Shown here: positions 17,969-27,620 of the stretch, piece by piece
How positions within the stretch are numbered: position 1 is the first letter of the stretch
How the letters are laid out: each line of letters opens with the position of its first letter
Assembly (NCBI GenBank): GCA_902810705.1
Contig: CADDYU010000015.1
Span: 1 to 45,455, forward strand
Direction: 5' to 3'
Source: Methylococcaceae bacterium
GTDB taxonomy: Bacteria; Pseudomonadota; Gammaproteobacteria; Methylococcales; Methylococcaceae
Length of the DNA: 45,455 nucleotides
Translations under genes and position numbers: made by a program
Notes under the pieces: model-generated
Database searches by the model: none
Told to the model about the DNA's origin: nothing
The model's input: only the letters and a program-made list of their open reading frames with translations

Positions 17969-18820
17969 CTAGGGGTTCAGCCGAACCTTTAGTCCTAATG
18001 CCTCAATTTGCCGTCGCATTTGATTCAGCCTCGCCAGCGGCAGGGCCGAAAGCCGCGGCGCTTCCACTTGCATGGAGGGACGCGCCAAGCCATACAGGAG
18101 CACGCCTTCGATGGGGATTTCCCGCTGTTGGAGTTCCGCCAGAAAATCAAGATAGGCTTGTTGCTCCGTCTCGGCCGGGGGCGCGCCGTCATAGGCGAAA
18201 AAGCAGGTCTGGATCCAGGTGGGGCAGAGACGGGCGCAGATTTCAAGATGCCGCTTCACGGCGGGCGGGGAGAGCTTGACGTTGTTGACCCGCCGGAGGC
18301 CTGCTTCCGTGGCGCTGTCCACCTTGAACCAAACCTCGCCTCCCAGTTCCGACCAGTGCGCTAGACCACGCTGCACTTCCGGCCGACTGATCAGGCTCCC
18401 ATTGGTGATGAGCACCAGCTTGAGGGCGCCGAACAGGTCGAATTCCGCGCAAGCCTGGCCAATCGCGCCAACGACGGCGTCGAACTGCCGGCAACTGGTG
18501 GGCTCGCCATTGCCCGAGATGGCGATGTCGCGGATGATTCGCTGGTCCGCTGGCAGTTGATAACGTTCGAAGAAATCCCCGCGCAGGACATCGTTCAAGA
18601 GATGCCGCAGCTCGTTTTCCAACTGCTCCGGATTGATCTCGGGCGCCGCGCCGCGGACCAGGTTCGGCACCTGGCAATACACGCAGCGCCAGTTGCAGGC
18701 GTTGTTGGGGTTCAAGTTGACGCCGATGGACAGTCCCCCGGAACGCCTGGAAATCACCGGGTAGACGTAGGCGAGGCCGGCGCTGTCGCGGCTGTGATCG
18801 GTGGTGGTGAGCTTGGACAT
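17969..18820 (-). CDS. radical SAM protein of unknown substrate
   Basis: A 283-residue radical SAM enzyme. The 4Fe-4S motif CNWRCVYC has Cys42, Cys46 and Cys49 (CxxxCxxC), followed by a SAM-binding ISGNGEPTS segment at about 101-109, an LVLITNGS strand, and KVDSATEAGLRRVN. There is no extra C-terminal cysteine cluster, so it lacks a SPASM domain. The layout is that of small stand-alone radical SAM proteins with a GNGEPT element, for which I know no established reaction. Adjacent genes (a glycosyltransferase upstream, ftsH downstream) do not define a pathway. No clear Shine-Dalgarno sequence precedes the ATG at 18820. The family is certain, the function open. Confidence 0.9.
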   Translation of the reverse strand: MSKLTTTDHSRDSAGLAYVYPVISRRSGGLSIGVNLNPNNACNWRCVYCQVPNLVRGAAPEINPEQLENELRHLLNDVLRGDFFERYQLPADQRIIRDIAISGNGEPTSCRQFDAVVGAIGQACAEFDLFGALKLVLITNGSLISRPEVQRGLAHWSELGGEVWFKVDSATEAGLRRVNNVKLSPPAVKRHLEICARLCPTWIQTCFFAYDGAPPAETEQQAYLDFLAELQQREIPIEGVLLYGLARPSMQVEAPRLSALPLARLNQMRRQIEALGLKVRLNP

Positions 18821-18885
18821 GGCATTATGGCAATGGAGCCAGGCGGGTTCGAGGAATATCTCTCGCTCGGTTCATCTATACACGG

Positions 18886-20064
18886 TCACCAGGCATCCAG
18901 CAATTCCCGATAGACCCGCAGGTTTCCTTCGACCATGCCGTCCACGGAGAATTCGCGCCCGACGAGTTCCCGCCCGGCCGCGCCCATCCTGGCCGCCAAA
19001 TCGGCATCGCCGAGTATGCGGCTCACCGCCCGACCGAGCGCCTCGGCGTCGCCCGGCGGCACCAACAGGCCATTGACGCCGTCGCGCACGGCTTCGGGGA
19101 TTCCGCCGACGCGGCTGGCCACGATGGGAACGCCGGCGCTCGCCGCCTGCAGGAGCGAAACGCCGAGCCCTTCCAGCAAGGCCGGATGGACCAGCACATC
19201 CAGGCAAGGCAGAAGGCGCGGCAAGTCGGCCCGGAAACCGGCCAACCGCACCCGGCCAGCGAGCCCCAGCCGGGAGACGGTCTCGCGCAACTCCGTTTCC
19301 CGAGGGCCCTTGCCGAAAAACAACACGTGCAGGGTCGGGAACTGCGCCAGCAATCCCGGCAGGGCCTCAAGCAAAAACCGATGCCCCTTGCGCCCGATCA
19401 ACTGGGCCACGACTCCGATCGCAAGGCTATCGTCGGGGAGGTCGAACTGGGCGCGAAACCAGGGTTTGTCCGGCGGCTGCTGGAACGGACGGATGTCCAC
19501 CGCGCTTCGGACGCAGCGCAGCTTCTCGGCCGGCAAGCCCTCCGCGAGCAGCACTCTGGCGATGCCTTCGGAAATGGCGATCACCCGATCGTGCAGCCGA
19601 TATTTCAGGGCCACCGTCCAGGGCTTTTCCGGATTGTCCTGGCGCCTGGAATGCACCACGGGCACCCGCGCCAGCCGGGCCGCTATCCCTCCCAGGACGT
19701 CGGCGCCGATGCGGCTGTGGAGATGTACGAGGTCGGGCCTGACGGAGCGAATCAGCCGGTAGAGCCGGCCAATCAGCGGCAGATCCAGATCGCCCCCGAT
19801 CGGCAGGGTGCAAACTTCCGCGAACGGAGCGGCAGCCCAACTGATGTCGCTATCGGGGCGGCAAGCCAAAAAGTTCTCGATGCCTCGGATCTTTAAACCC
19901 TCGAGCAGATAAATCACCTGTTGCGCGCCGCCGTAAAGGTGACGCCCGCCTTCCATATGCAGGATTCTCACGCGGCGGTTCCGGTTTTTCGAGTTCGCCG
20001 GAAGGAGCGAAGGGTCAGGCGCGTTACGGCCGGGCGGAGCAGGGGGTTCATGCCAAGTGTTCAA
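18886..20064 (-). CDS. GT4-family glycosyltransferase
   Basis: A 392-residue GT-B fold glycosyltransferase. The N-terminal half opens with RVRILHMEGGRHLYGGAQQV, the glycine-rich loop typical of GT4 enzymes. The C-terminal half has GVVAQLIGRKGH, the strand LHVLFFGKGP, and the donor-site stretch HPALLEGLGVSLLQA near 293-307. In the usual E-x7-E pair the first Glu (298) is present, while the second aligns with Gln306. It is expected to transfer a sugar from a nucleotide donor to a lipid or saccharide acceptor, for instance in lipopolysaccharide or exopolysaccharide building. The first ~30 residues are polar and may be non-native; a later start is possible. Confidence 0.9.
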   Translation of the reverse strand: MNTWHEPPAPPGRNAPDPSLLPANSKNRNRRVRILHMEGGRHLYGGAQQVIYLLEGLKIRGIENFLACRPDSDISWAAAPFAEVCTLPIGGDLDLPLIGRLYRLIRSVRPDLVHLHSRIGADVLGGIAARLARVPVVHSRRQDNPEKPWTVALKYRLHDRVIAISEGIARVLLAEGLPAEKLRCVRSAVDIRPFQQPPDKPWFRAQFDLPDDSLAIGVVAQLIGRKGHRFLLEALPGLLAQFPTLHVLFFGKGPRETELRETVSRLGLAGRVRLAGFRADLPRLLPCLDVLVHPALLEGLGVSLLQAASAGVPIVASRVGGIPEAVRDGVNGLLVPPGDAEALGRAVSRILGDADLAARMGAAGRELVGREFSVDGMVEGNLRVYRELLDAW

Positions 20065-20164
20065 GTATCAGTCGGATAGGCGCGTTGCCTACTAGATAGT
20101 GGTGGAACAGGAGGTCGTGCCCTTGAAACCGGGAGCCTTGGGTTTTGGCTAAGGCGTCTGCCTC

Positions 20165-20806
20165 TCACGCCGGGTCGGAATACTGGTAGATCGGCTCGAG
20201 CCGGTGGTCGGGCGTGAGGCTGATCAAATCCTTGATGAGGCCGTCGTCCAGGCCGTAAACCCAACCGTGCAGCACGGGACGGCCTTCCTTTTTCCACGCC
20301 CGCTGAATAATCGAGGTGTGGGCGAGCTTGTACACCTGCTCGATGATGTTGAGCTCCACCAGCCGGTTAATCTGGGCGTCGCGGGTCGAGAGCGCCTCGA
20401 TCTCGTCTTGGTGAAAACGGTACACGTCCTTGACGTGCATTAGCCATTTGTTCACCAAGGTGAGATCCGAGCGCTGCTTGTCGAGAGCCGCCTTGACGCC
20501 GCCGCAGCTGTAATGCCCGCAGACGATGACGTGCTCGACTTTCAGTACCGCCACGGCGAACTGAACCACGCTGAGGCTGTTGAAATCGGTGGTGATGACC
20601 TGGTTGGCGATGTTGCGGTGAACGAAGATTTCACCCGGCTCGGCGTTGACGATGAGCTCCGCCGGCACTCGGCTGTCGGAGCAGCCAATCCAGAGAAAAT
20701 TGGGACGTTGGACCTCGGCCAAGCGCTTGAAATAATCGGGCTCCCGCGTGATTTTCTCTTCCGCCCAGGCCTTGTTTTCCAGCAGGAGTTTTTCGAACGG
20801 TTTCAT
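20165..20806 (-). CDS. can: beta-class carbonic anhydrase
   Basis: A 213-residue enzyme that interconverts CO2 and bicarbonate. The zinc ligands fall at the E. coli Can positions: Cys42 and the Asp44/Arg46 dyad in CSDSRVPAE, then His98 and Cys101 in [11 protein letters not shown]. Length and the C-terminal [14 protein letters not shown] match the Can type. It supplies bicarbonate for carboxylations, which would include the biotin carboxylase in this window, although the genes are not linked. No strong ribosome-binding site precedes the ATG at 20806. Confidence 0.96.
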   Translation of the reverse strand: MKPFEKLLLENKAWAEEKITREPDYFKRLAEVQRPNFLWIGCSDSRVPAELIVNAEPGEIFVHRNIANQVITTDFNSLSVVQFAVAVLKVEHVIVCGHYSCGGVKAALDKQRSDLTLVNKWLMHVKDVYRFHQDEIEALSTRDAQINRLVELNIIEQVYKLAHTSIIQRAWKKEGRPVLHGWVYGLDDGLIKDLISLTPDHRLEPIYQYSDPA

Positions 20807-20934
20807 AAAGATATGCTATTGATGTAAGACGAAGCTGCATCTCGCAACAACGAGTCATAACTGCCGAGACACGCTTAAGTCTAGATAAAGATACCAAGCG
20901 CCGAGTCGACGCATGAGAGGAACCGCCGCAACGG

Positions 20935-20954
20935 GACGTCAGATGACGTCAGAT
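20935..20954. repeat. tandem 10-bp repeat at pepN stop
   Basis: GACGTCAGAT occurs twice in a row; the second copy contains the pepN stop codon on the minus strand. GACGTC is itself palindromic. It probably arose by local slippage; no role is proposed. Confidence 0.5.
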
Positions 20955-23591
20955 CAGGCTTTTCATCGCCACCTCGTAAACATCCTTGGAGATATTCGGG
21001 GTATCGGCGACACGCTGCAATTGACCACACATGAGCCGCTGCCGATCGGCGTCGTAGCGGCGCCAAGGAGTCAAGGCGGTGAGCAGGCGGGCGGCGATCT
21101 GCGGATTGAGGGCGTTCAATTCGATCACGTGATCGGCGAGAAACCGGTAGCCGTCCCCATTTCGGGCGTGAAAACTCACCGGGTTGGACTGACTGAACGC
21201 GCCGATCAGCGAACGAACCCGATTGGGCATTCTAAGATCGAACGCCGAATGGGCCAGCAAGGCCTTGACCCGGTCCAGCGTGCCGGGCAAAGGGCAGGTA
21301 GCCTGGAGCGCGAACCACTTGTCGATCACCAGATCCTCGCTCTGCCAACGTTGATAGAACTTCTCGAGGCAAGAGGTTTTATCCGGATTGTGAGTGTTGA
21401 CGATGGCCGAAAGGGCCGCGATCTGGTCGGTCATGGTTCTCGTTTCGCGAAACTGACGGGTGCCTAGCGCGTAGGCCATCTCGGTGTTCAGTTCGCTGAG
21501 ATAGGCGAGACAGGCGTTCTTCAAGCGGCGGCGGCCGATCGCCTCGGCGTCGAAACACTCGAACTCGTCCCGATGGTGAAGCTCGTAAAGCCGGACGAAA
21601 TCCGCTTCGAGATGGAGCGCCAGCTCCCGTTTCACCCCCTGCCGGGCGGCATGGATCGCGTCCGGATCGATGACCTTCATGGCCGCGCCGATGTACTCTT
21701 CCGAAGGCAGGGCGAGCAGCAGGGCGAGATAGGACAGGTCCTTCCATTCCGTTTTGAGCAATTGCCGGAAGGCATCGATGAGCAGAGGCTCCACCGGCCC
21801 GGTCGCCGAGTTTTTCACCAGTTCCAGCATGATCTCGGTGGCGAGTTGCTGGCCCGCATCCCAGCGGTTGAAGAAGTCCGGATCGTGAGCGAACTGGAAC
21901 GCCAGTTCGTCATAGCGGCGTTCCGAATGCAGCTTGACCGGCGCGGAAAAGCCACGCAGCGCCGAGATCACCGGCCGTTCGGGCAAGTTGATGAAGCGGA
22001 ATCGTTCCTCTCTCGCCTTGACGTCGAGGACGCGGGTTTTGTCCGGGTGGGGCGCATCCTCGCCGGCGAGCTGCAACGATAGTTCCGAGCCATCCGGCGC
22101 GAGGAGGCCCAAGGCGAATGGGATATGGAAAGGCTCCTTGCTCGGCTGGCCGGGCGTCGGCGGGCAGGTCTGGCGAATGGTGAGATCGAGGTGCCGGTGC
22201 TCGGGATCGTAATCGGCGTACAGATGTAATTCCGGCGTGCCCGCTTGGCTGTACCAGCGGCGGAATTGACCAAGGTTGATGCCGTTCGCGTCTTCCATGC
22301 ACTTGACGAAATCGTCGCAGGTCACCGCCTGCCCGTCATGGCGCTGGAAATAAAGATCCGTACCCTTGCGGAAGCCTTCCCGGCCGAGCAGCGTGTGCAT
22401 CATGCGCACAACCTCGGCGCCTTTTTCGTAAACGGTCAAGGTGTAGAAGTTGTTGATCTCGATGTAGGACTCGGGCCGCACCGGATGAGCGAGAGGCCCC
22501 GCGTCCTCGGCGAATTGGCGGGTCCGCAACACGTTCACGGCCTCGATGCGCTTGACCGGCCGGGAGCCGCGATCGGCCGAGAATTCCTGATCGCGGAACA
22601 CCGTCAGCCCCTCCTTGAGGCTCAGCTGGAACCAATCCCGGCAGGTAATGCGGTTGCCGGTCCAGTTGTGAAAGTATTCGTGGCCGATCACGCCTTCGAT
22701 GTGCTCGTAGTCGGAATCGGTGGCGGTGTCAGGGCGCGCCAGCACGTATTTGGTGTTGAAGATGTTGAGCCCCTTGTTCTCCATGGCGCCCATGTTGAAA
22801 TGGCTGACCGCGACGATCATGTAGAGGTCGAGGTCGTACTCCCGGCCATAGTTTTCCTCGTCCCAGCGCATGGCATGCTTCAGAGATTGCATGGCATGTC
22901 CGCATTTATCGAGGTCGTCGGGCTCGGCGAAGATTTGCAGGGCGATTTCCCGGCCCGAGGCGGTGATGAAGCGGTCCTCCAGGCAGGCCAGCCGCCCCGC
23001 CACCAAGGCGAACAAGTAACAGGGCTTCTTGAAGGGATCTTCCCATTTCACCCAGTGGCGGTTGTTGCTCAAGGTCCCGCTGGCCACCCGGTTGCCGTTG
23101 GAGAGCAGCACCGGAAAGCGGGAGCGGTCGGTGATCAGGGTGGTGGTGTAGCGGGACATGATATCCGGCCGATCCGGAAAATAAGTGATTTTGCGAAAGC
23201 CCTGCGCCTCGCATTGGGTGCAAAACATGCCGCTCGAAAGATAGAGCCCTTCCAGGGCGGTATTGGCCTTGGGATTGAGGCGGGTGACGAGTTCCAGGAG
23301 GAAGGGACGGCCGGGCACGGTCGGCAGAAGGAGCGTCTCGTCGGTCAGCCGGTATTGACTCCCCTGGAGTGTTCGTCCGTCCAGCTTGGCCGATTCCAGC
23401 GCCAATTGCTCGCCGTTCAATTCCAGTGGCTTCGGCCCGCCGGGCGAGGCCGGATTGCGCCTGATTGCCAGCTTGGACGTGACGCGGGTGTTTTCCTCAT
23501 CGAGTTCGAAGACCAGGTCTACGGTATCGACCAAGTAGTCCGGCGGGGTGTAATCCTTGAGATAGACGGCGTTGGGACTGGATTCGCGCAT
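20949..23591 (-). CDS. pepN: aminopeptidase N (M1 family)
   Basis: An 880-residue zinc aminopeptidase of the bacterial PepN type (E. coli protein 870). The exopeptidase motif GAMEN is at 268-272, zinc-binding HEYFH at 304-308 and the third ligand Glu327 in LKEGLT, the expected spacing. Upstream is the N-terminal beta-domain; after ~440 come the Ig-like and helical C-terminal domains. It removes N-terminal residues from peptides in the cytoplasm during protein turnover. The ATG at 23591 (MRESSPNAVYLKDYTPPDY) matches the conserved family start, though the ribosome-binding site is weak. It is followed on the same strand by can after 142 nt. Confidence 0.97.
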   Translation of the reverse strand: MRESSPNAVYLKDYTPPDYLVDTVDLVFELDEENTRVTSKLAIRRNPASPGGPKPLELNGEQLALESAKLDGRTLQGSQYRLTDETLLLPTVPGRPFLLELVTRLNPKANTALEGLYLSSGMFCTQCEAQGFRKITYFPDRPDIMSRYTTTLITDRSRFPVLLSNGNRVASGTLSNNRHWVKWEDPFKKPCYLFALVAGRLACLEDRFITASGREIALQIFAEPDDLDKCGHAMQSLKHAMRWDEENYGREYDLDLYMIVAVSHFNMGAMENKGLNIFNTKYVLARPDTATDSDYEHIEGVIGHEYFHNWTGNRITCRDWFQLSLKEGLTVFRDQEFSADRGSRPVKRIEAVNVLRTRQFAEDAGPLAHPVRPESYIEINNFYTLTVYEKGAEVVRMMHTLLGREGFRKGTDLYFQRHDGQAVTCDDFVKCMEDANGINLGQFRRWYSQAGTPELHLYADYDPEHRHLDLTIRQTCPPTPGQPSKEPFHIPFALGLLAPDGSELSLQLAGEDAPHPDKTRVLDVKAREERFRFINLPERPVISALRGFSAPVKLHSERRYDELAFQFAHDPDFFNRWDAGQQLATEIMLELVKNSATGPVEPLLIDAFRQLLKTEWKDLSYLALLLALPSEEYIGAAMKVIDPDAIHAARQGVKRELALHLEADFVRLYELHHRDEFECFDAEAIGRRRLKNACLAYLSELNTEMAYALGTRQFRETRTMTDQIAALSAIVNTHNPDKTSCLEKFYQRWQSEDLVIDKWFALQATCPLPGTLDRVKALLAHSAFDLRMPNRVRSLIGAFSQSNPVSFHARNGDGYRFLADHVIELNALNPQIAARLLTALTPWRRYDADRQRLMCGQLQRVADTPNISKDVYEVAMKSLI

Positions 23592-23924
23592 AGTGCTGTG
23601 CTCGTTGCAATCGGCGTCGGTTCGGGCGCTCTTGACGGAGCCGGCTCACGTAAGGTCCATGTCCGTGCTCGAAGGATAGCAAGGCCATGGACCCGTCGTC
23701 CAAGCCCTGCGTTCTCCTGGTCCGCACGGAACGCCCCATTGTCGCCCTATTAACGCATTGATGATGGGCCCCTGCCAAGGGTTCGGACAGGCGGCCGGAA
23801 ACTGATTGGATTTCCTTGCCGCGCGGGAGTTCTCGAAAGGCCCTCTGCGGGCTTCATGGCCTGCTGCTCGAATCCGGCTCCGGCGGCTCAAGCGTTGATC
23901 CTCCTGTAGGGCTTCCGCGGAAGA
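23592..23924. other. 333-nt intergenic region upstream of pepN
   Basis: The short overlapping minus-strand frames here have no start context or motif and are not called. It should contain the pepN promoter. Just beyond the histidine kinase stop lies the 12-nt palindrome CTTCCGCGGAAG (23912-23923), without a U-run. Confidence 0.4.
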
Positions 23925-25634
23925 TCAGGATGATCTGCTCGATCTCGGGTCCAGAGAACCAAGGGCGGGCGCGAGGGGTAGGCGAACAATGAACTCGGCC
24001 CCCCGGTTCAGTCCCTCGCTGCGAGCTTCGATATGTCCGTTGTGCATTTCGACCAGCTTTTTTACCAGCGTCAGACCAATGCCCAAGCCGCCTTGCGATT
24101 TCTCCAGGGATCGATCCACCTGCATGAACATCTCGAAGATGGAGGATAGCGCTTCGGCGGGAATGCCGATGCCGGTGTCCCGTACTTTCACAATGGCTTC
24201 TTTCCCTGGACAGGTAGCGGTCAGCTCGATATGACCGCCCTGGTCCATGTATTTCGCGGCGTTGTTCAAGAGGTTCGAGAATACCTGGGCCAGCCGCAGC
24301 GAATCGGCGTTGAGATAGACGGGATGCCCAGGCAGGCTCAGGGTGAGCCGGTGACCGGAGGCTTCGATGAGCGGGTTGGCCATGTCCACGGCGCTGTGGA
24401 TGACGGCCGCGAGTTCGACGCGTTCCTTGCGAAGTTCCAGCTTGCCTCGGCTGATGCGGCTCACGTCGAGCAGGTCATCGATGAGCCGCACCATTTGTCG
24501 AAGCTGCCGTTCCATGATGCCGCGGGCCTGTTCGGCCGCCGCCCCCCCGTAGTTCGTCAGCTGCATGATTTGCAAGGCGTTGCGGATCGGTGCCAGAGGA
24601 TTTCTTAGCTCGTGGGCCAGGGTCGCCAGGAATTCGTTTTTGCGGTTGTCGGCATCCCGCAGGCGATCGATCAGGCGCACCCGTTCATAAGCCACGGTGG
24701 CGTAGTGACAGATGGTCTGGAGAAATTCGAGTTCCTCGCTCTTGAACCGATCCTTCTGGCGGCTGGCGAAGGACAAGGTGCCGAGCAGGCGATCCTCGAT
24801 GATCAGCGGGCTGCAGGCGTAAGCCCGGATCCCATAGTTCTTGGCCAATTGCACCATAGGATCATCCGACTGTTGAATATGGGTCGCCACGATGGACTGC
24901 CTGCGCAAGGCTGCCGTGCCGCACACGGCCTGCCCGAACTCCAGCCGCGATATTTTAGGGAGCTCCTCTTCCGGGATGCCGATGCAGGATTGCAGCCGCA
25001 AGGCGTCGCCCGCTTCGGTGAGGATGAAATTGAAATAGCAATCCAGCTGGAAATGGGGCGCGATCTTGGCGAACAGAGCCTGCATCATGGCGTCCGGCCG
25101 CTCGGTGGTCAACAGCACCGAGGCCGCCTCCCAAAGCAGCCGCAGCCGCTCGCTCTGCTTGCGGAGGGAGGTTTCGGCCCTCTCGAGCTCGGCCAGCCGG
25201 TCCCGAAGCTCGTATTGCCGGCGGCGCGCCCGGAGGGCCGCTTGCAGCGCGCTGACGAGGTTCGTGATCCGGACGGGCCGCTCCAGGACCGTGACGTTGC
25301 CGAACAGTTCCATGGCGTACGCCCCCGGCGAGGAATCCGCGCCCGCCGCCGAAAGCAAGAGAACCGGGATGTCCGACCAGGCCGGCTGGCGGCGCAGGGC
25401 TTCAGCCAGACCATAGGCCTGACCTGCGGCCAGCAGCTCCTCGGTGAGGAGAATGGCGCCGACGCCCTCGCTCACGATCTGGCCCAGCTTGTCAGGGTCA
25501 GCGCAAAGCTGGCAGGTGAGGCCCGCTTCGGTGAGGATCGACTGGCTCAAGGCGGCATCCATGAAGGTGGGCGCCACCACTAGCACCCGCTCGGGATCAA
25601 TGGCCTGCCGGTGGCGCATCGCTGTCCTTTCCAT
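23925..25634 (-). CDS. GAF-domain sensor histidine kinase with degenerate receiver
   Basis: A 569-residue soluble kinase. Order: receiver-like domain (about 14-130), short coiled coil (about 135-165), GAF domain (about 170-318), HisKA with phospho-acceptor His341 in LAHELRNPLAP, and an HATPase domain with NNAAK (457-461), DTGIG (486-490) and GLGIGLTL (516-523). In the receiver-like part the strand that should end in the phosphorylated Asp reads GAILLTEELL, so the acceptor Asp seems to be missing. There is no membrane segment, so the signal is cytoplasmic, perhaps through GAF or the KaiC-like neighbour. It starts 7 nt after that gene's stop; ATGs at 25634 and 25619 both have an AGGA. No response regulator is adjacent. 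Confidence 0.92.
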   Translation of the reverse strand: MERTAMRHRQAIDPERVLVVAPTFMDAALSQSILTEAGLTCQLCADPDKLGQIVSEGVGAILLTEELLAAGQAYGLAEALRRQPAWSDIPVLLLSAAGADSSPGAYAMELFGNVTVLERPVRITNLVSALQAALRARRRQYELRDRLAELERAETSLRKQSERLRLLWEAASVLLTTERPDAMMQALFAKIAPHFQLDCYFNFILTEAGDALRLQSCIGIPEEELPKISRLEFGQAVCGTAALRRQSIVATHIQQSDDPMVQLAKNYGIRAYACSPLIIEDRLLGTLSFASRQKDRFKSEELEFLQTICHYATVAYERVRLIDRLRDADNRKNEFLATLAHELRNPLAPIRNALQIMQLTNYGGAAAEQARGIMERQLRQMVRLIDDLLDVSRISRGKLELRKERVELAAVIHSAVDMANPLIEASGHRLTLSLPGHPVYLNADSLRLAQVFSNLLNNAAKYMDQGGHIELTATCPGKEAIVKVRDTGIGIPAEALSSIFEMFMQVDRSLEKSQGGLGIGLTLVKKLVEMHNGHIEARSEGLNRGAEFIVRLPLAPALGSLDPRSSRSS

Positions 25635-25641
25635 TCAATTC

Positions 25642-27111
25642 CTAGCCGACGAACTGCGGGGAACCCGTCAATACGCCTTCAAAATCCCGTAGCGGCTCTC
25701 CGACCGAGATGCCACCGTTGAAGCGAAGCTCGCGGATGGTCCGCTCATGCCTACCCGTCCGCTTTTTTATGACTGAAAGGGCTTGGCGAACCTCGCCGAA
25801 CGCCTCGAAGTAGCGCAGGAGCAGCACCGTGTCCGCTAAGTAGCTGACATCTACGGCGGCAAGCATCGTAGGCCCGACGATGCCGTGCTGAACCATGGTA
25901 AGTAGCGTCGTGATGCCTTGCTGGCCAAGATGGCTCAAGAGTTCATGGAGATGCAGCAACAGATACCGCTCGCTCGGCATGGCGTTCAGAAGGCCGCTGA
26001 GACTGTCGATCACCACGAGGCGAGTCTTGTTTTGATCCACCGTGCGGCCCAGGGCATGCGCAAACTCCCCCGGGGACATCTCGGCCGGATCCACCTGCCG
26101 CAGGCTCAAAAGACCCGCGTCCATCAGTGGCCTCAAGGGCATGCCCAGTCCGGCCGAGCGCTCCAGATAACTCGCCATCGATTCGTCGAACAAATACAGC
26201 GCGGCGTGCTCGCCCCGCGCCGCCGCCGCCCAGGCGTATTGGCTTGCAAGGGACGACTTCCCGGTGCCGGCGGCGCCCAAAATGAGAGCGCTCGTTCCTT
26301 GGACCAGCCCGCCGCCCAAAAGCTCATCGAGCGGCTCGAGCCCGCTTCGGATCGGCGGCCGCGCCTCGCAGACACGCTGCTCCGCAGCGATCAACCGCGG
26401 GAACAGCTCGATGCCGCCGCGCCGGATGAGAAAGTCGTGATAGCCTTCCCGGAACATCCGGCCGCGCAGCTTGCCGATATGAAGCCGCCGCCGCATCGTC
26501 CCGTACTCGGGTGTTTCACATTCCAGGCTGATCACGCCGTGAGCGAGGCTGTGCAGGTGCATGTCCCGCTTCTCGCCCGACCGATCGTCGATGAACAGCA
26601 CCGTGGAGCGCTGCCGGGAAAAGTATTGCTTGAGGGCGAGGATTTGCCGCCGATACCGCAGCGGAGTCTCCGTGAGCAGCCTGAATTCGGAGAGCGAATC
26701 GAACACCAGCCGGGCGGGCTTGATCTTTTCGGCTTCGGCCAGCACCAGCCGGGTCGTCTCCGCAAGCTCCACCTCGGAAGGATGATACATCGTGTACCTG
26801 GCGCTCGAGGTGAGGCTTTCCTCCGGGGCAACGATTTCGAGCACGTTGATACCGGCAAGCGTCCAGCCGTGGGACTCGGCCGAGGTCCGTAGCTCCTGCT
26901 CGCTCTCGGACAGGGTCACGAACAGGCAGGATTCGCCGCGTCGGACGCCTTCCAGCAAGAACTGCAAGGCGAAGGTCGTCTTGCCGGAGCCCGGATTGCC
27001 TTCGAGAAGATAAAGGCGGTTCGGCACCAGGCCACCCTGCAATACATCATCCAAACCTTCGGCGCCGGTTCGAAGTAGCGCCGGATTATCGTGTTCTGGT
27101 CCACCGGGCAT
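25642..27111 (-). CDS. KaiC-like double RecA-domain ATPase
   Basis: A 489-residue protein with two KaiC domains. Walker A motifs are GNPGSGKT (38-45) and GAAGTGKS (279-286); Walker B strands are ARLVFDSL (about 133-140) and RLVVIDSL. In KaiC each site has a catalytic Glu pair; here the first reads SE (LSES) and the second DE (FDES), so each retains one Glu. The C-terminal region corresponding to KaiC Ser431-Thr432 reads VSYLADT, with Ser kept and the Thr position Tyr. The end, FEGVLTGSPQFVG, matches the KaiC tail. No kaiA or kaiB is in the window, so this is not a standard clock but a KaiC homologue probably signalling with the kinase downstream. Confidence 0.93.
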   Translation of the reverse strand: MPGGPEHDNPALLRTGAEGLDDVLQGGLVPNRLYLLEGNPGSGKTTFALQFLLEGVRRGESCLFVTLSESEQELRTSAESHGWTLAGINVLEIVAPEESLTSSARYTMYHPSEVELAETTRLVLAEAEKIKPARLVFDSLSEFRLLTETPLRYRRQILALKQYFSRQRSTVLFIDDRSGEKRDMHLHSLAHGVISLECETPEYGTMRRRLHIGKLRGRMFREGYHDFLIRRGGIELFPRLIAAEQRVCEARPPIRSGLEPLDELLGGGLVQGTSALILGAAGTGKSSLASQYAWAAAARGEHAALYLFDESMASYLERSAGLGMPLRPLMDAGLLSLRQVDPAEMSPGEFAHALGRTVDQNKTRLVVIDSLSGLLNAMPSERYLLLHLHELLSHLGQQGITTLLTMVQHGIVGPTMLAAVDVSYLADTVLLLRYFEAFGEVRQALSVIKKRTGRHERTIRELRFNGGISVGEPLRDFEGVLTGSPQFVG

Positions 27112-27620
27112 TCACTATTCCTGTCAAGATCATTTGCGAATTGAGAAAGAGATCAGATTTATGTTCATTTTCCTGAGATTTAAGACATTTTCGCTCCATG
27201 GCCTTGTTCATGGTTTTGTTCATAGTGGATGCCTGAAGGTTTAGGCCCATCCCCGTTTGGGACGCCGTACTTTTGGATCAGCGTTATACAAGCAACAAGC
27301 CCCGTCTGCCAATACGATTGATGATGCGAAACCCGCGAATACGGTGGGTTCCCAGAGTTTTCTTCGAGGGCTTTGCGGATGGGTCCTGGACCCGGTTGGC
27401 CAATTTTCAGCCATCGGGGTTTCACCCCTCGGCGGCTCTGGCGCCCGTGGCATTATCGAGCGCCAACTTGCGGCCTTATCCTCAGAAGCGGTGGACAAGC
27501 GGCGGGCTCGGTGGAGCGAGTTGGACAGGGCAGGTATAATGACCTATTGGTGACACGTTCGCTAGGCGGCCCCGTGTGTGGCCAAGCGGCGTCCCTTCAT
27601 GACCTTTACGACGAATCCGA
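27112..27620. other. 509-nt gap between divergent kaiC-like gene and gyrA
   Basis: It must carry promoters for both directions. Three overlapping frames of 80-100 codons exist (27180-27425 and 27241-27498 minus, 27257-27553 plus). None has a good ribosome-binding site or recognisable motif, and they mask each other, so none is called. No tRNA-like fold was seen. Confidence 0.4.
27512..27540 (+). promoter_or_regulatory. candidate gyrA promoter
   Basis: A perfect TATAAT (27535-27540) lies 80 nt before the gyrA ATG. At 17 nt spacing the -35 would be TGGAGC (27512-27517), only a half match to TTGACA. The -10 is convincing; the -35 is weak. The leader would be ~74 nt. Confidence 0.5.

Noticed and set aside
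27180..27553. Three mutually overlapping 80-100 codon frames upstream of gyrA
   Set aside because: They mask each other, lack ribosome-binding sites and recognisable motifs, and the gyrA promoter candidate lies at the end of the region.
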